64,000 nt of DNA from Eustoma russellianum. Taxonomy: Eukaryota; Streptophyta; Magnoliopsida; Gentianales; Gentianaceae. Where the stretch lies: the NCBI GenBank assembly GCA_036186865.1, contig AP025069.1, positions 8,521,246 to 8,585,245 on the forward strand. The letters are read 5' to 3'. The notes under the pieces are model-generated. The model saw only the letters and a program-made list of their open reading frames with translations, was not told the DNA's origin and did no database searches. Of this stretch, positions 32,646 to 44,375 are shown piece by piece. Each line of letters starts with the position of its first letter. Positions within the stretch are counted from its first letter, which is position 1. A program made the position numbers and the translations under genes.

Positions 32646-34369
32646 TTTCGTGCTCGAAACTTGCGTATTTGGTAATTTACAACTTAGTATAGTACTACTT
32701 AATCCATTCACTGAGTATATATCACGATTATCAGCGTATCAACCTCACTTTTGGGTTGTTAAACCTTCTAATTCTATTTGCATTCCTTAACGTGCATCAT
32801 TAACTTATATAATGGTAATTTACAATTCTGACTTCTTAAACTAGTCATATATGATTCACCTCTAGATAAATAACCAAGCTAAGTATCCATTGAGTAAACC
32901 AATATAGTAATTATTCATTCCTCGACATAGGACTAAGTCCTCCAAATTCAATTGTTATATGTTTACAATCTAGCTCTATGATCATGCCCTTACTTTCTCA
33001 GAGATATCATCAACAGTCTAGTATACGAAATATATGTATGGACACACTGTTCTCCAAACAAAAATATAACTTATGTGGCTAAAATTTAAAATATAGCTTT
33101 AATTGTTTAAATAGTATCCTTCTATTTGTATAAACACGAGAACCAAAGTACTGTATACTTATTTTTGCAAAGCGCCGTCTCAAATGACTTCTTATGAATG
33201 TACTGATATACTTTTTCACAAAAGTGTTATGGGTAAAACCAATTTAATTTAATTGAGACACAATGATCGTAAAAAATATTCTTTTTTAAAACAATTTGAA
33301 TACGGTGTCCTTTGGTTTTTAAGTCAGGTATATATTTTGAAAGCTACTTTTTCGCTTCACAAGAGTCAAATAAGTTCGTCGCAAGCGGATAAATAACTCT
33401 GTAAACACTTCAATAGATAGAATGCTTACGATATCAATAGGCTCAAGTAAAATTAATTTTTGAAAAAATAACGTAGATTTGAGAGATAACATATATATGC
33501 ACATCATTCTTAAAACATCATACCTCCAAAAGTTTTCCTCTCTTTAAGGTCATCAGAAGAATTGAAAATTTTATTATATTGGTACCCAAGTACGAAAAAG
33601 AATTTAGCCTCGTAACATTTAGTAGACTATAAAGAAAATAAGACTCAATAAGGTATTTTCAAAAACAACAAATTTTAAAGTACATGTAAAATATAGGTAT
33701 ACCTTGGTGCACATGCTTATATAAAATATTTATCTACTTGGAAAGTATATGAGTCCAATATTTCGTATAATTTCTAAAATTCATCCTTATTTTCAAATGA
33801 AAAATCCGTCTCTATATCATTTCTTATAAGTCTAACCTTCGGCTATTAGGATAAAGTCACTAACTTACATTGTCCAATCATAGCATGGCACACTAAATAT
33901 TAAGCGACTTAAGGTATTCTAATTCATCATGCTTCCACACGCCACACTGATCCCACTATACATCTTTACTTGCTTGTTTGAATCGGTAATTTTAATATAG
34001 TTACATCAAATATGAAAAGCAACCACTACTTGTTCATGCTTGCTCTATTTCAATTCAAGCCTATTAGATTCAAGTCAAATAACTCGATATCAGCCCTTAA
34101 CCAACGATTTTGTAATGATATATCATTCCACCATATTTATTATAATAACACTAAATTTCTGTAGTCCATCAATATCTCTAGCCAGATTTAATATTGTCGG
34201 CCTCTTTTTGTAACTCTACCATAGAAATCTTAACAGTAACTACAACTCCTTTGAATAATATTCTTCACTAAACTCTACTGATCATAATGCTAAATTGTTA
34301 CTTAATTTCTATCATTCTTCTATAAATCATCTCTTAGTATCTATCATACTACTATAGTTCATTCCCTAG

Positions 34370-34680
34370 TACCATCATTTCTTACGTCTAAAATCACGTC
34401 TTATTTCTAAAATCGTGCATAGTATGTAATCATCGCTTATGAGTAAAAGAAACATTTATTCTCAGAGCGTCGTATAATGTTTAGATCAACTCTTAATCAA
34501 AATCGTCACTTATATCTGAAATTGTGGCTTTTGTTCAGAATCATCGCTTATAACTGAGATCAGTACCTATGTTCAAAATCATCGCTTATGTTCAAGTCAT
34601 CACTTATGTCTAAGATTGTGACTTAGGGACAAAATAATAACTTAATTTCTAAGATCATGACTTAAATCTACGTTTCTGCC
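34370..34680 (-). repeat. Degenerate tandem repeat of internal B
   Basis: Repeated variations of gatcttaga..taagt..tga on the minus strand with a loose 16-20 bp period. The same repeats occur at about 29035-29345 and 50896-51335. Confidence 0.7.
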
Positions 34681-34982
34681 GCGGATCTAGAGACATGCTC
34701 AGAAGATCGCACTGTCAGCACACAGTACCTCTTGAACTCATCCCAAAATTAGGTCCAAGTGATCAGCGGTGTTAGTCCTGTTGCACCACTACTCTTCCGC
34801 ATCTCCTTGTAGAAGACTCTCAAGCCCGAGTACGGTGGTGGGGGAGGCGGTGCCTGCTAATCCAACAGCTGCTGCCACTGTGCTAGGATATTGGTCATGG
34901 TGATCATAGCATCCGTAATTGTTCAAGGAATAAGCCCCTGATTCGGGTGGTTATTTACTGACTTGTCATGTCTTGTCGGCAT
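34680..34982 (-). pseudogene. gag: gag stub, internal B
   Basis: The minus-strand ATG at 34982 opens MPTRHDKSVNNHPNQGLIP, then a stop. The Gln-rich AQWQQLLD segment and the FWDEFKRYY-type motif follow, as in the other stubs. It is the start of a Ty3-type gag joined directly to non-coding repeats. Confidence 0.7.
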
Positions 34983-35301
34983 TTTCTGGTATTGAGAACA
35001 GTCAAAATTATTTATTTATTTGAATTCAGGCCAAGTAGAGGGGTATTTTAGGAATTTCTTGTCACTTATAGGGTGCATGTAGAATTTCAGGGGTAAAATG
35101 GTAAATAAATAAAGAAAAATGAAAGGAACACTCTCACACCCATTAACCCGATCATAATTTAAGTCTAAGATCATCACTTTAGGCTACTTTGTTTATTAGG
35201 GGTAAAATCGTCATTTTAAAAAAAATCGTAGCTTAACTCTAAGTGATCTAGTTAATCCAGCGTTTTCGAGGGGGATCTGGAGCCTCAGCTCTAATACCAC
35301 T

Positions 35302-37999
35302 TGTAGCTTCCCGCTCCAAACCCTAGCATTGGGAACAGTACAATCGTTGTAGTCTACTACGAGAACTGTAAGGCGTCATTCAAACTTCTTACACGTCACA
35401 AATAACGTAGGAATTTGTTTTTACGGAAATGGTAATTAAACAGTCAAATTCAATTAATAAATAATCCCGACGTAAAAATAAATCGATGTTTAGTGCTGAC
35501 AAAACCCAGTTCGCCAAATGAAATTCTAAAAGTCTAATAAAAACATAATAAAGACGAAAACAATCTTGTGTCCCAAAGAAATATCTATGAGCTCACTCGT
35601 CCCAGCTCGCGCAGTCCGAATCATCCTCTACGAAGATATACTCATGCTCAGGCTCACCTGTGGAGGGATAAGCAGGGGGTGAGTGATTGGAAAATCACCC
35701 ATAGGTTACCTGTCTAATCCCAGAAAGAATCATACTTACAATAAATGTACAAATAAATAAAGCAAATAAAACATATCTGATCTGATCGCGACATAAACAT
35801 ATGATAAATACAATAAATGAACAAATAAATAAAGCAAATAAAACATACCTGATCCGATCGCAAAGTAAGCATAACATTAAGCAAATAACACATACCCGAT
35901 CCGACTTGCAAAGTAAGTATTACGGTAAACAAATATAACATCATCACATATCCAAATGCAATGTGCAACTTCATGAGGCATGCTCCTTCACACTACCGTG
36001 TCACACACCCAATCGCATCAAAAAAACACATCATACCCTTTCTATCCATGTCATGCAATACATGTCCCGGGGTCCTATCACATGCTTTGTAACGTGGAGT
36101 CAGTGCACACACTCCATAACGTGGAGTCAGCACACACGCTTCGTAACGTGGAGTCAGCACAGACGCTCCGTAACGTGGAGTCTGCGTACACGCTCTGTAT
36201 CATCGAGTCACTCGCTCCGAAGGGATGCACGTGCCATGAATGCTGCACATTTTAACACTTTCTTTTCTCCTATGTTGCATGCTCCGTTATATATTGCATA
36301 TTACCTATATTGCGTTGTTACCGTTATTTTATCTTCCTAAACTTATTTTAGGTTTCTATGCTTTATTTTATTTTTTCTAGGCTTTCATCCACTTCATCCT
36401 TTTATTTATTTATTTTTATCTTGCCCTACTACTTTTTCTCTTGCTTTAATTTCTTTTTCTTCTCTCTCCTTTTTTCTCCTTTTTTCCCTTTTTATTTTAG
36501 TTTGTGTAAATTTATTTAATGGGTTTCTAAATCTCTTCTTTATTAAATAATATTCATTATTATTATTTTTATATTTTTCGGCTCTCTGCCCTTTTTTATT
36601 TACTTTAATTATTAGAAATGTCATAAAATTATTGTTAGACATTACTTATATTTTTCCTAGCTTCTATTAATTTTCCCATGACTTTATACTATTTTTCCTT
36701 ATTTTTTTCTATTTATTTCATATTATTTTCTAAAATATTTTAATTAGTGAAAATAACATAACTTCACAAATTCATTGAAAATAATTTAATTTTAGCATTA
36801 TATATTTTTTGGAATTTAATTATAATTCTCTAGAATTTATTTATATTTTTCTACAATTTTAAACTAACTTTAATTATTTAATTAATATTTATTTATTTTC
36901 AGATGCTCAACATCTGCAATATGCCTGGCCTGCTGACATGGCAGCTGGCGTATGGCCCGCCAGACATTTCTTCCATTTTTTTTCTTTTTCTTCAATTCTT
37001 AAATCCTAATTTTCTTCAAAAATTCATAACTTTTTCGTTTTAACTCCGATCTATCCCAAACCAGTTTCATTTGACTCATTATAATGTGATGCATCTTTTG
37101 CAACTAGAAACATCAGTGCGTGTCCGGATGTGCCGTCAGGGGCCGCGCATGGCCCCATGTGCTGCCTCTGAAATGCATGCATTTTTCGCACGCGTCACCG
37201 TATTGGGCTGTTTTTCAACTTACAAATCAATTCTGACCTAATTCCAGGGCTATGTGACCTATTTATAAGGCTATTCAAGCAATTCTTCACTTATGCGGAT
37301 AAAAATAATTCTTTTCAATTAATTTCAAACCGCACAATCAACACCAATTCACACACATATAAATGCGCATATCAACATCATATTAGTCATGCATACGAGA
37401 ACATATAACATAACACAAAAAAATTTATTGCAAGTGCGGGCAATCCGAAAAGAGGGGAAGGCAACCTACCTTTTCGGACGAATTTTCTACGCAAAACCTT
37501 TTTTCCTTTCCTCGAATCTAACTGGATTCTTTCTTTCCAAGGGTGGCTGGCTGAATTTCCATATGTGCATGGTGGTGTGATGTAGATTTAGGGGGCGTGT
37601 GTATATATCTAATTAGAGAATTAGGATTTTATAGAAGAATTTCTCCCTCCCTCTTTCTTGGTGTTGCAGCCGATTATTGCAAGGTGGAGAGGGAAGATGT
37701 CGACTGTTTTTTTTGTGCGTTTAAGGGAGGGAGAGCCGGTTAGAATTTGTGGAAATGGGTGGGGTTTGATTTTTGATTATGGTTAGATATATATAATTAA
37801 ATTAAATATATTTTAAGTAGTTGTCTGATGGGTTTAGGAAATTTCATATATGGTTAACCACTTATCAGTCTATCACATATTTCAATTTTCCCTATCTAAT
37901 TAGCTTATGATAACTCTTATCTTATATTTATAATTATACATTTCTTATTTATTCGATTTCTTTTCCCTTCCTATGTCAACTGGGTCACGGGGCGTAACA
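35302..37999 (-). repeat. LTR B, 5' LTR of the array
   Basis: A 2698-bp LTR from TGTTACGCCCCGTGACC (minus strand, 37999) to ...GGGAAGCTACA (35302). A TATA-like ttctataaaatcc lies near 37624-37636. The donor-like site is at 37469/37470 and the acceptor-like site at 35658/35657. The flank to the right starts cctat; no matching TSD exists on the left because that end is lost. Confidence 0.88.
36079..36210 (-). repeat. 27-bp minisatellite in LTR B
   Basis: About five units of the form cacacacgcttcgtaacgtg-gagtcag in tandem. Confidence 0.85.
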
Positions 38000-38458
38000 C
38001 CTATGGCTGAGCTTTTCCTTTGAAAATTTGTCTTGAATACTTTGGAAGATATCCTTGTATAAGATAGTGACACAACCTTGCTTACCTGGTGCAATATGAT
38101 TAGACAAATGACTTTTCTTCACCTAGTTGACACTTCTTGATAGGCTATCTTTAATCCAATTTGGCACTCCTTAAATAAGATGGAATTTCTTCTTAAAAAT
38201 CTGAAACATGGTAAGTACATGACATGTCGGTGAAGGTTCGGTAGTCACCTAATGCGACAATTTTCGGCTTCTAGCAACATGACATGTCGTTATAATGCTT
38301 GTATCAAGATGACTTGTAATGTATGATATGAGACCTGTATATACTCATAAACATTGTGTATATGGTGGTGTTATGTCGACGTATGCTTATGATGTGTATG
38401 ACGTGTCGGTCGAACGTCGGGATAGAAACGTATAATTTATCGTCATAAAGAAAATATC

Positions 38459-38496
<38 letters not shown>

Positions 38497-39488
38497 TAAA
38501 GAAGAAATTGACTTATTAGCAATTTAAAAAAAAAGAGAAAAGAATCAAATCACATCATATACAGCAATTGAAGGATACATATGAAGGACAATATTACCAA
38601 TGAAGGACAAGATTATCAATGACAACATTGTTACAGAAATAAAGACAAAATCATCAACGGCATAATCAAATGGTGAAGATCTAGAAGCAATAACAAATAT
38701 CACCACTGAAGACTTCCAAGCATCTTGATCAACAACAACGACATCGAGACCTAATATGAAGACACCAAGACCGAAGAAGGCGACGCAAAATATCAAATGA
38801 TCATGCAATATTCATATTCAGGGAACAACAAGACAAAGACAAAAGATGAAGCTAGAGACAATTTGTAATAGTTGCTTTTTGTATTTTTCCATACTTAAAA
38901 AAAGAAAAGAAAAATGATTACACCCCTCTATAAAAGAGAAGGCAACGGACAAAAGAGAGGGAAAGTTTTTCCTTCTCACAGATAGAATACTCTCTCTCTC
39001 CCTAAGCCTCCTTACGCATCTCAAATCTTATCTCTTCATCTCCTTTTCCTACTTCCTCTCAGAATAACCTCCACCTCTGGTTGTATTCAAGGATTCCAGA
39101 AGCCCTTCAATACTTTTTATCTAATATTTTTACAACAATATATGGTATGATTTGATTTTTCTAATTCTGTGTTCTTTATATTTTGAGTTTTGAGTTTCTT
39201 TAATATTTTGTTTATATATATATATACACATATATATACATATATATATATATACATATATATACACATATATATATATATATATACATATATATGTCTA
39301 TTGGTCGGTTAAATTATTAGTAATGGATATGGCGGCGGCTCTGGCGATTTCGAAAACCTTCATCCAGCATGCAAAAAATTCTCGCTTTCTGTGATGATCT
39401 TGGTTATAAATTGACATATTCTCATCGATTGCGTCAGTTCATTATAATACTGCTATTTCTCTGTTATATCCCCTTCCTTCTTATACTA
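38000..39488. other. Interval with microsatellites, no recognised gene
   Basis: An (AT)n run lies at about 38463-38493 and a mixed TATATA/CATATA tract at 39211-39297. A CT-rich stretch near 38960-39070 could be an old LTR leader. No domain-bearing frame was found. Confidence 0.5.
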
Positions 39489-39492
39489 CGGG

Positions 39493-39678
39493 ATGGATCC
39501 GACAATGTCGGACACAATCACAAAAATGAAAACCTTTGCGGAGGCCCTAGCGCCTACGACACTAGAGCCTGCTGCGTTTGACCAACGACCAATTTCACGA
39601 TACAAAGGTATGCCTTCAGTATCGTTTACGAATGAAGAAGTGGATCGTTATTCAGTATCGTTCACGATATATATATGA
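39493..39678 (+). pseudogene. Possible LINE ORF1 N-terminal fragment
   Basis: A 61-codon frame: MDPTMSDTITKMKTFAEALA, then RPISRYKGMPSVSFTNEEVD. The PIS..KG.P.VSFT.EEVD pattern resembles the segment before DUF4283 in plant LINE ORF1. It ends in a short duplication of ttcagtatcgtt. No other LINE part is nearby. Confidence 0.4.
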
Positions 39679-40110
39679 CATGTGTGTTGGAGATGAGGAG
39701 ACTTTCCATTTCAAGATTGTCTCCATATAGCTCCTCCAAATATGTCTTTATTTAATGAAATAGATAGTTCATTAACTTAAGCACTTCACTTAATGAACTA
39801 GTTTAGTTCATTAATCATGGCACCTGAAAATAGTATAAAGACAAAAAATGTTTGCCATATGATTTAAGCTTTAACGCTTCATGGCACGTTAGTACGACAA
39901 CATTATCTATAAATATATAAGGCATTTTTATCACGTGCATGTATCAAGTAGCACTTATTCATGCATTTTGTAAACATGTAACATTTAAATCATGCATTTT
40001 TAAATCACTCAAACCCCGATTTCTCAACATGAATAAAGCAAAATGACTCATTAAATTGGCTGCGTTTCCTATATTGTGAAGTAGCAGTTGATCGACACGC
40101 AATTTTTCAT
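39679..40110. other. Interval without recognised genes
   Basis: AT-rich. From about 40036 it is the start of a repeat shared with 44548-44680, running into the SINE. Confidence 0.5.
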
Positions 40111-40242
40111 TATGGGTCATCGAGAAACAACATTTATGTGTTTCTAACACATGGGTATGATTGCATACATCCAACCCTCCCATACCTCGCCATAGGCAAG
40201 AGCCTCTAAGGCAATGGGATAATTTTATTGTTGTGTTGTTGT
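40111..40242 (+). mobile_element. SINE 3' fragment
   Basis: tatgggtcatcgagaaacaa, gattgcatacatccaaccct and a TTG-rich end. Diverged from 44226-44351. The preceding 75 bp are also repeated at 44548. Confidence 0.7.
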
Positions 40243-40359
40243 AGACAGGAGGAAAATAGCACTAAGTAAATGATGAGTTCAACCTCTTCTAAAAGTGTTA
40301 CAACGGTCACTGACATTTCAAAAATTGAACACACTTATCCTATTTTTGTTAATGTTGCC

Positions 40360-40500
40360 TCAAGGAGACATGTGCCCTAAACTTCAAATTATAACAAAAG
40401 ACCAGTTGGTACCAGATACTACTGCAACTTCTGTAAGAAGTATGGACACACTGAGGATAGGTGTTTCCATAAGCATGATAATCATCCTCCAAGCTTAATG
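40360..40500 (+). pseudogene. gag: gag end with CCHC knuckle (40-kb element)
   Basis: The frame gives YYCNFCKKYGHTEDRCFHKH, an intact CX2CX4HX4C nucleic-acid-binding knuckle. Stops lie on both sides and no upstream gag domain could be read. Confidence 0.7.
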
Positions 40501-40764
40501 GACCACGGAGACCCTCAGATAATCTATCATGGAGAACTTAGTCTTCTAATGCTGGGAGCTCTAGCAGCTGGAAAACAAGCCCAAGCCTGCAAAGCTACTC
40601 AATCAATTTTTCTCAGGGACCCTCTGAGGTACCACTCCAAAGTCAGTTGGATGCTATATTCAAGTTTATGAAAGCACAATGTCCAACTGCTAAGTCTCTT
40701 GATAAATCAGGAGGCTATTTAGGCAACCACGGCCAGCTATGGTAATAACTTTAAAAATAATGGA

Positions 40765-41403
40765 TTGTTGATTTAGGAGACACATCATATGACATGGAAT
40801 AAAGAATAATGGATTGAGTGTACAACATTTAACAACTCAACTCATGTAAAGATAGCTAATGGTATTGATATCAGAATTCTTGGAACTAGACACATTCAAA
40901 TTACAGATACAGTTAAACTCAATAATGTCTTGTTCATTCCTGGAGTAAGCTTCAATTTGATGTCTGTTGGTAAACATGCTGAAAACAATGACTGTGATGT
41001 TCGTTTTTCACCTTCTGCTTGTTATTTTCAGGAGAGATTCTCCAAGAAGATGATTGACAATGCTAGCAAAGTTAATGGATTATACTTACAAGATAATGAT
41101 TCATCATCTCTCAGTAGCCAAACTTGGATTGAAGTCTATACTGCATCTAGTAGGACTACTAAGAGTATTTTGCTTTGTCATAAGAGATTAGGACATCCTA
41201 ACTTCTTGTCTCTCAAAAAGCTTATGCCAAATCTGTTTTTGAATATCAATTTAAAGGAATTAATCAGTGAATCATGCCAGTATGCTAAAAGTTGTAGATC
41301 ATCTTATATAGGAAAGAATTACACTGGTACTCGTCCATTTAGTCTCATACATTCTGATATGTGGGGGCCTTCCAGGGTGGCCAACATCAATGGTGCACAA
41401 TAG
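40765..41403 (+). pseudogene. pol: pol: protease and GAG_pre-integrase (40-kb element)
   Basis: The protease site is read as WIVDLGDTSYDME: the D(S/T)G triad is now DLG, followed by a stop. VLFIPGVSFNLMSVGKHAEN follows. The zinc-binding region CHKRLGHPNFLSLKKLMPN and the integrase start FSLIHSDMWGPSRVANINGA close the frame at a TAG (41401-41403). Confidence 0.8.
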
Positions 41404-42174
41404 TTGATAACTTTGTGGATGATCACACTAGGATGACTTGGCTGTGTTTGATGTAACATAAATATGAAATAGGAGATATAACTAAAAGGTTTATTCCTGT
41501 GGTTAAAATCCGTTTGAATGTTCTATCAAAACGTTTAGGACTGATAATGGTCTTGAATATCTAGAAAAAAACTGAAGTGGTATCTTGCTAAAAGAGGTAT
41601 ACATCATCAAACTTCCTGCACCTATATTCCTCAGCAAAACGGGATTGCTGAAAGGAAAAATAGACATCTCCTGGAAGTGAGAAGGTCACTTATGATGTCT
41701 ATGAATGTTCCTAAGCACTTCTTGGGTGAAGGTGTCCCAACTGCAACTCATTTTATCAACAGGATGCCCTCCAGAGTGAGTTTAAAACTCCTACGATATG
41801 CTCTCTCAGGTTTTTACTATGCCTAACATGTTGTCTGATCTTTCTTTCAAGGTGTTTCAATGTACTGTATATAGACATATCCTGCATCGTATAAAGGAAA
41901 ATTGGATAGTAGGTCTGAAAAATGCATATTCCTTGGTTATTCTCACACTCAAAAAGGATATAAGTGTTTTTTCCATAAGGACAGAAAAACGTATGTTTCT
42001 CTTGATGTTGTATTTAATGAGTATAAACCTTACTATGTGCTTAATTCATCTGAAAGATACTCTGATGGGGACAATAACTTCTGGAGTGTGATTGATTTGT
42101 ATGTTCCCTCTGAGAACACAAATCATATGCATCAGCCTCAGGGGCAGAATGCTGATCCACTAGTAAGTGATTAA
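41404..42174 (+). pseudogene. pol: pol: integrase (40-kb element)
   Basis: DDHTRMTWL, RTDNGLEY (second Asp) and the PQQNGIAERKNRH region (Glu) can be found, but in different frames separated by stops. The C-terminal part at 41902-42174 is open: DSRSEKCIFLGYSHTQKGYK and FFHKDRKTYVSLDVVFNEY. Confidence 0.75.
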
Positions 42175-42436
42175 AATAATAATAATATTGTTACTAATCA
42201 TGTCGATGAGTCTGATGGATCATCTTCATTCAGAGAAGATGTTTCTAATGATGACATGCCTATTGCTCTCAGAAAAGAAGTAAGAACATGTGTAAAGACA
42301 CTATATCCTATAGAAAAAGTATGTTAGCTATGACTGATTGAGAAAGAAGTACAGGGCATTTGTTTCCAACTTGGACAATACTCAGGCTCCCAAGGATATT
42401 CATAAAGAATTGAATCATCCATAATGGAAATATGCG

Positions 42437-43042
42437 GTGGCTGATGAAATGGATGCACTGATTAAGAATGGCATGTGGCAACTAGTACCTGCTACTGGGG
42501 GAGTCAAGCCTGCTGACTGTAAGTGGATCTTCCTTGAAAAATTAAATTCTGATGGTTCTGTTAACAGGTTCGAAGATAGATTTGTGGTCAGATGCTTTAC
42601 TCAAACTCTGGGGATAGACTATGAGGAAACATTTGCACCAATGGCTAATCTTAATAGCGTGAGGATTCTGTTTAGCATTGCTGCTAATCTTGGTTGGCCC
42701 TTGTTACAACTTGATGTAAAAAATTCTTTTTTAAACAGAGACTTGGAAGAAGAGGTGTACATGCATATTCCACCTAGATTTGTTACTGATTCTCACAGTG
42801 ATCACACACTCTTTGTTAAATCCTTTAACAGTAGCTGTTACACTATTGTATTAGTGTATGTTGATGATATACTTTTAACTGGTAATAACCACCCTGATAT
42901 ACTTAAAACAAAGAAACAGATTGCCTTATGTTTTGAAATCAAGGATCTATGTCAGCTTAGATATTACTTGGAAATGGAAGTCGTCAGAAACACCAAGGGG
43001 ATATGTATATCTCAAAGAAAATATGTTTTGGACCTGCTATAG
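42437..43042 (+). pseudogene. pol: pol: reverse transcriptase with internal deletion (40-kb element)
   Basis: DEMDALIKNGMWQLVPATGG, IDYEETFAPMANLNSVRILF and QLDVKNSFLNRDLEEEVYMH, then a direct jump from PPRFVTDSHS to DHTLFVKSFN. The LYGLKQSPRAW segment between these is absent. The active site VYVDDILLTG remains. An in-frame TAG at 43040-43042 ends the piece. Confidence 0.85.
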
Positions 43043-43051
43043 GAAACATGT

Positions 43052-43800
43052 ATGTCTTACTCCAAGCCTGCAAGCACATCTGTAAAGTCAGGGCACAAAT
43101 CAACTAAGGAATGGGATTCTTCATACAGAGATAAGTTGAGGTATCAGAGGCTCACAGGTAAACTGATATACATATCCCACACTAGACCTGATATATCTTA
43201 TGGGGTGAGCTTTATAAGTCAATTTATGCATAACCCTATAGCTGAGCTCTATAATTGTGCTTTGAGAGTATTGAGATACCTAAAGTCTTCTCCTGGACAG
43301 GGTTTATATTTCTCAAAAAATGATGATAGAGAGATCAAAGTATTCACTGATGCTAACTGGGCTAGTTTTAAATCAGACATGAAGTCAATTTTTGGTTATG
43401 TATCATATTTATGGGGAAATTTAATCACTTGGAGGAGTAAGAAGCAACATGTTGTTTCAAGAAGTAGTGTTGAAGCTGAGTTAAGGGCTCTCTCGTTAGG
43501 TGTATGTGAAGGAATATGGATCACACAGGTAGTGATCGATCTTCATCTTAAGGTGACACTGCCTATCCATATTTACTGTGACAACATTTCAGTCACCAAC
43601 ATGATAGAAAATCCAGTTCAACATGATAAGTTCAAGCATATTGAGATTGATTAGCATTTTCTGAGAGAAAAAATTGAGAACAAGGCCTTAAATATTCATC
43701 TTGTTAAATCAAAGAATCAAATGGTTAACATTCTCACCAAGCCTGTCAGCACTCAAGTGTTCAATACCTTGCTTAACAAGCTAGGGTGTATCAATATATA
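43052..43800 (+). pseudogene. pol: pol: RNase H (40-kb element)
   Basis: LTGKLIYISHTRPDISYGVS, VFTDANWASFKSDMKSIFGY, SRSSVEAELRALSLGVCEG and YCDNISVTNMIENPVQHDKF are seen. After a TAG at about 43652 the end continues as MVNILTKPVS-like sequence. Catalytic acidic residues are mostly present. Confidence 0.82.
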
Positions 43801-44207
43801 TAGTCCTAGCTTGAGGGAGAGTGTCGGAATGCAAGGATTGATATGCTGGAATAAAACAGATGAAGACAGAGGGGAGAACATGTTTTCAACAGTTTGATCA
43901 TTCTTTGGGCCATTTCATCGAACATGTGAACAAAAGCGTCGAACATGTTTTCCAGAATTAATTTTGATGTGTACATTGTATATATTTATGTTTTCTCATC
44001 TTCTTCTCATAGTAGAGTGATCATACAATAGTCAAATCATCATTTTGATGATTGATTAGTCTAATTACCCGATTAAGCTTTCGTTAGAAAGTAGCCTTTT
44101 GAGCTAGTCGTGTCATGGAGGTTATAGCCTTTGGCTTCCTTTCCTCATTCTTGTACATATATTTGTATCCATTTGTCTATGAATGTAAGTGAACAATATA
44201 CATTTTT

Positions 44208-44225
44208 TATCTCATTCTTGAAGTT
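44208..44225. repeat. SINE target-site duplication, left copy
   Basis: tatctcattcttgaagtt, an 18-bp perfect match to 44352-44369. Confidence 0.9.
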
Positions 44226-44351
44226 TATGGGTCATCGGGAAACAACCTCTATGTGTTTTTAGCACATCGGTATGGTTGCGTACATCTGACCCCCATACCC
44301 CGCCTGAGTCTCTAAGACAATGGGGTAATGTTGTAGTTGTTGTTGTTGTTG
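44226..44351 (+). mobile_element. SINE, 5'-truncated, with perfect TSD
   Basis: A 126-bp insertion: tatgggtcatcgggaaacaa, ggtatggttgcgtacatctg, ccccgcctgagtctctaaga, caatggggtaatgttg and a TTG-repeat tail. The tRNA-like head is missing. Body and tail fit Au/TS-type plant SINEs, which are copied by LINE machinery; the LINE at 18496 has an A-tail and so is not an obvious partner. Confidence 0.85.
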
Positions 44352-44369
44352 TATCTCATTCTTGAAGTT
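44352..44369. repeat. SINE target-site duplication, right copy
   Basis: tatctcattcttgaagtt, matching 44208-44225. Confidence 0.9.
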
Positions 44370-44375
44370 CTTACA

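Larger units (their letters stand above)
32628..35301 (-). mobile_element. Internal region B, no pol
   Basis: A 2.7-kb internal with primer site (about 35280-35301), gag stub, degenerate repeats and an AT-rich 3' part. It aligns over its whole length with 50299-53351 (for example the gacaccgt and tcaaaatatata segments). No protease, RT or integrase motif was found in any frame. Confidence 0.82.
28060..37999 (-). mobile_element. Compound non-autonomous Ty3-like LTR array
   Basis: On the minus strand from right to left: LTR B (37999-35302), primer site, internal B, polypurine tract, LTR A (32627-29978), primer site, internal A, which ends abruptly at about 28060. Positions in A recur in B about 5.3 kb to the right. 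The middle LTR has a polypurine tract on one side and a primer site on the other, so it serves two internals. This is the expected result of unequal recombination between neighbouring or sister copies, with the left end lost. Neither internal has pol. Confidence 0.85.
40290..44375 (+). mobile_element. Decayed Ty1/copia element without a recognisable 5' LTR
   Basis: From left to right: gag end with a CCHC knuckle, protease, integrase, RT, RNase H, polypurine tract and a probable 3' LTR carrying a SINE. No 5' LTR, primer site or gag N-terminus was found, so the left end is truncated. Its coding sequence needs all three frames. Confidence 0.85.
43822..44375 (+). repeat. Probable 3' LTR of the 40-kb element, with a nested SINE
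   Basis: A purine run (agcttgagggagag) is followed by TGTCGGAATGCAAGG, a normal tract-LTR junction. The end is placed at ...gttcttaca after the SINE because it ends in CA; without a second LTR the right limit is inference. Confidence 0.5.

Noticed and set aside
36406..36642. Lys/Glu-rich 78-codon minus-strand frame
   Set aside because: Low-complexity translation of a T/C-rich LTR stretch.
38545..38808. 87-codon minus-strand frame with Val/Ile-rich sequence
   Set aside because: Antisense to a CAA/GAA-rich stretch; no membrane protein family recognised and no supporting context.
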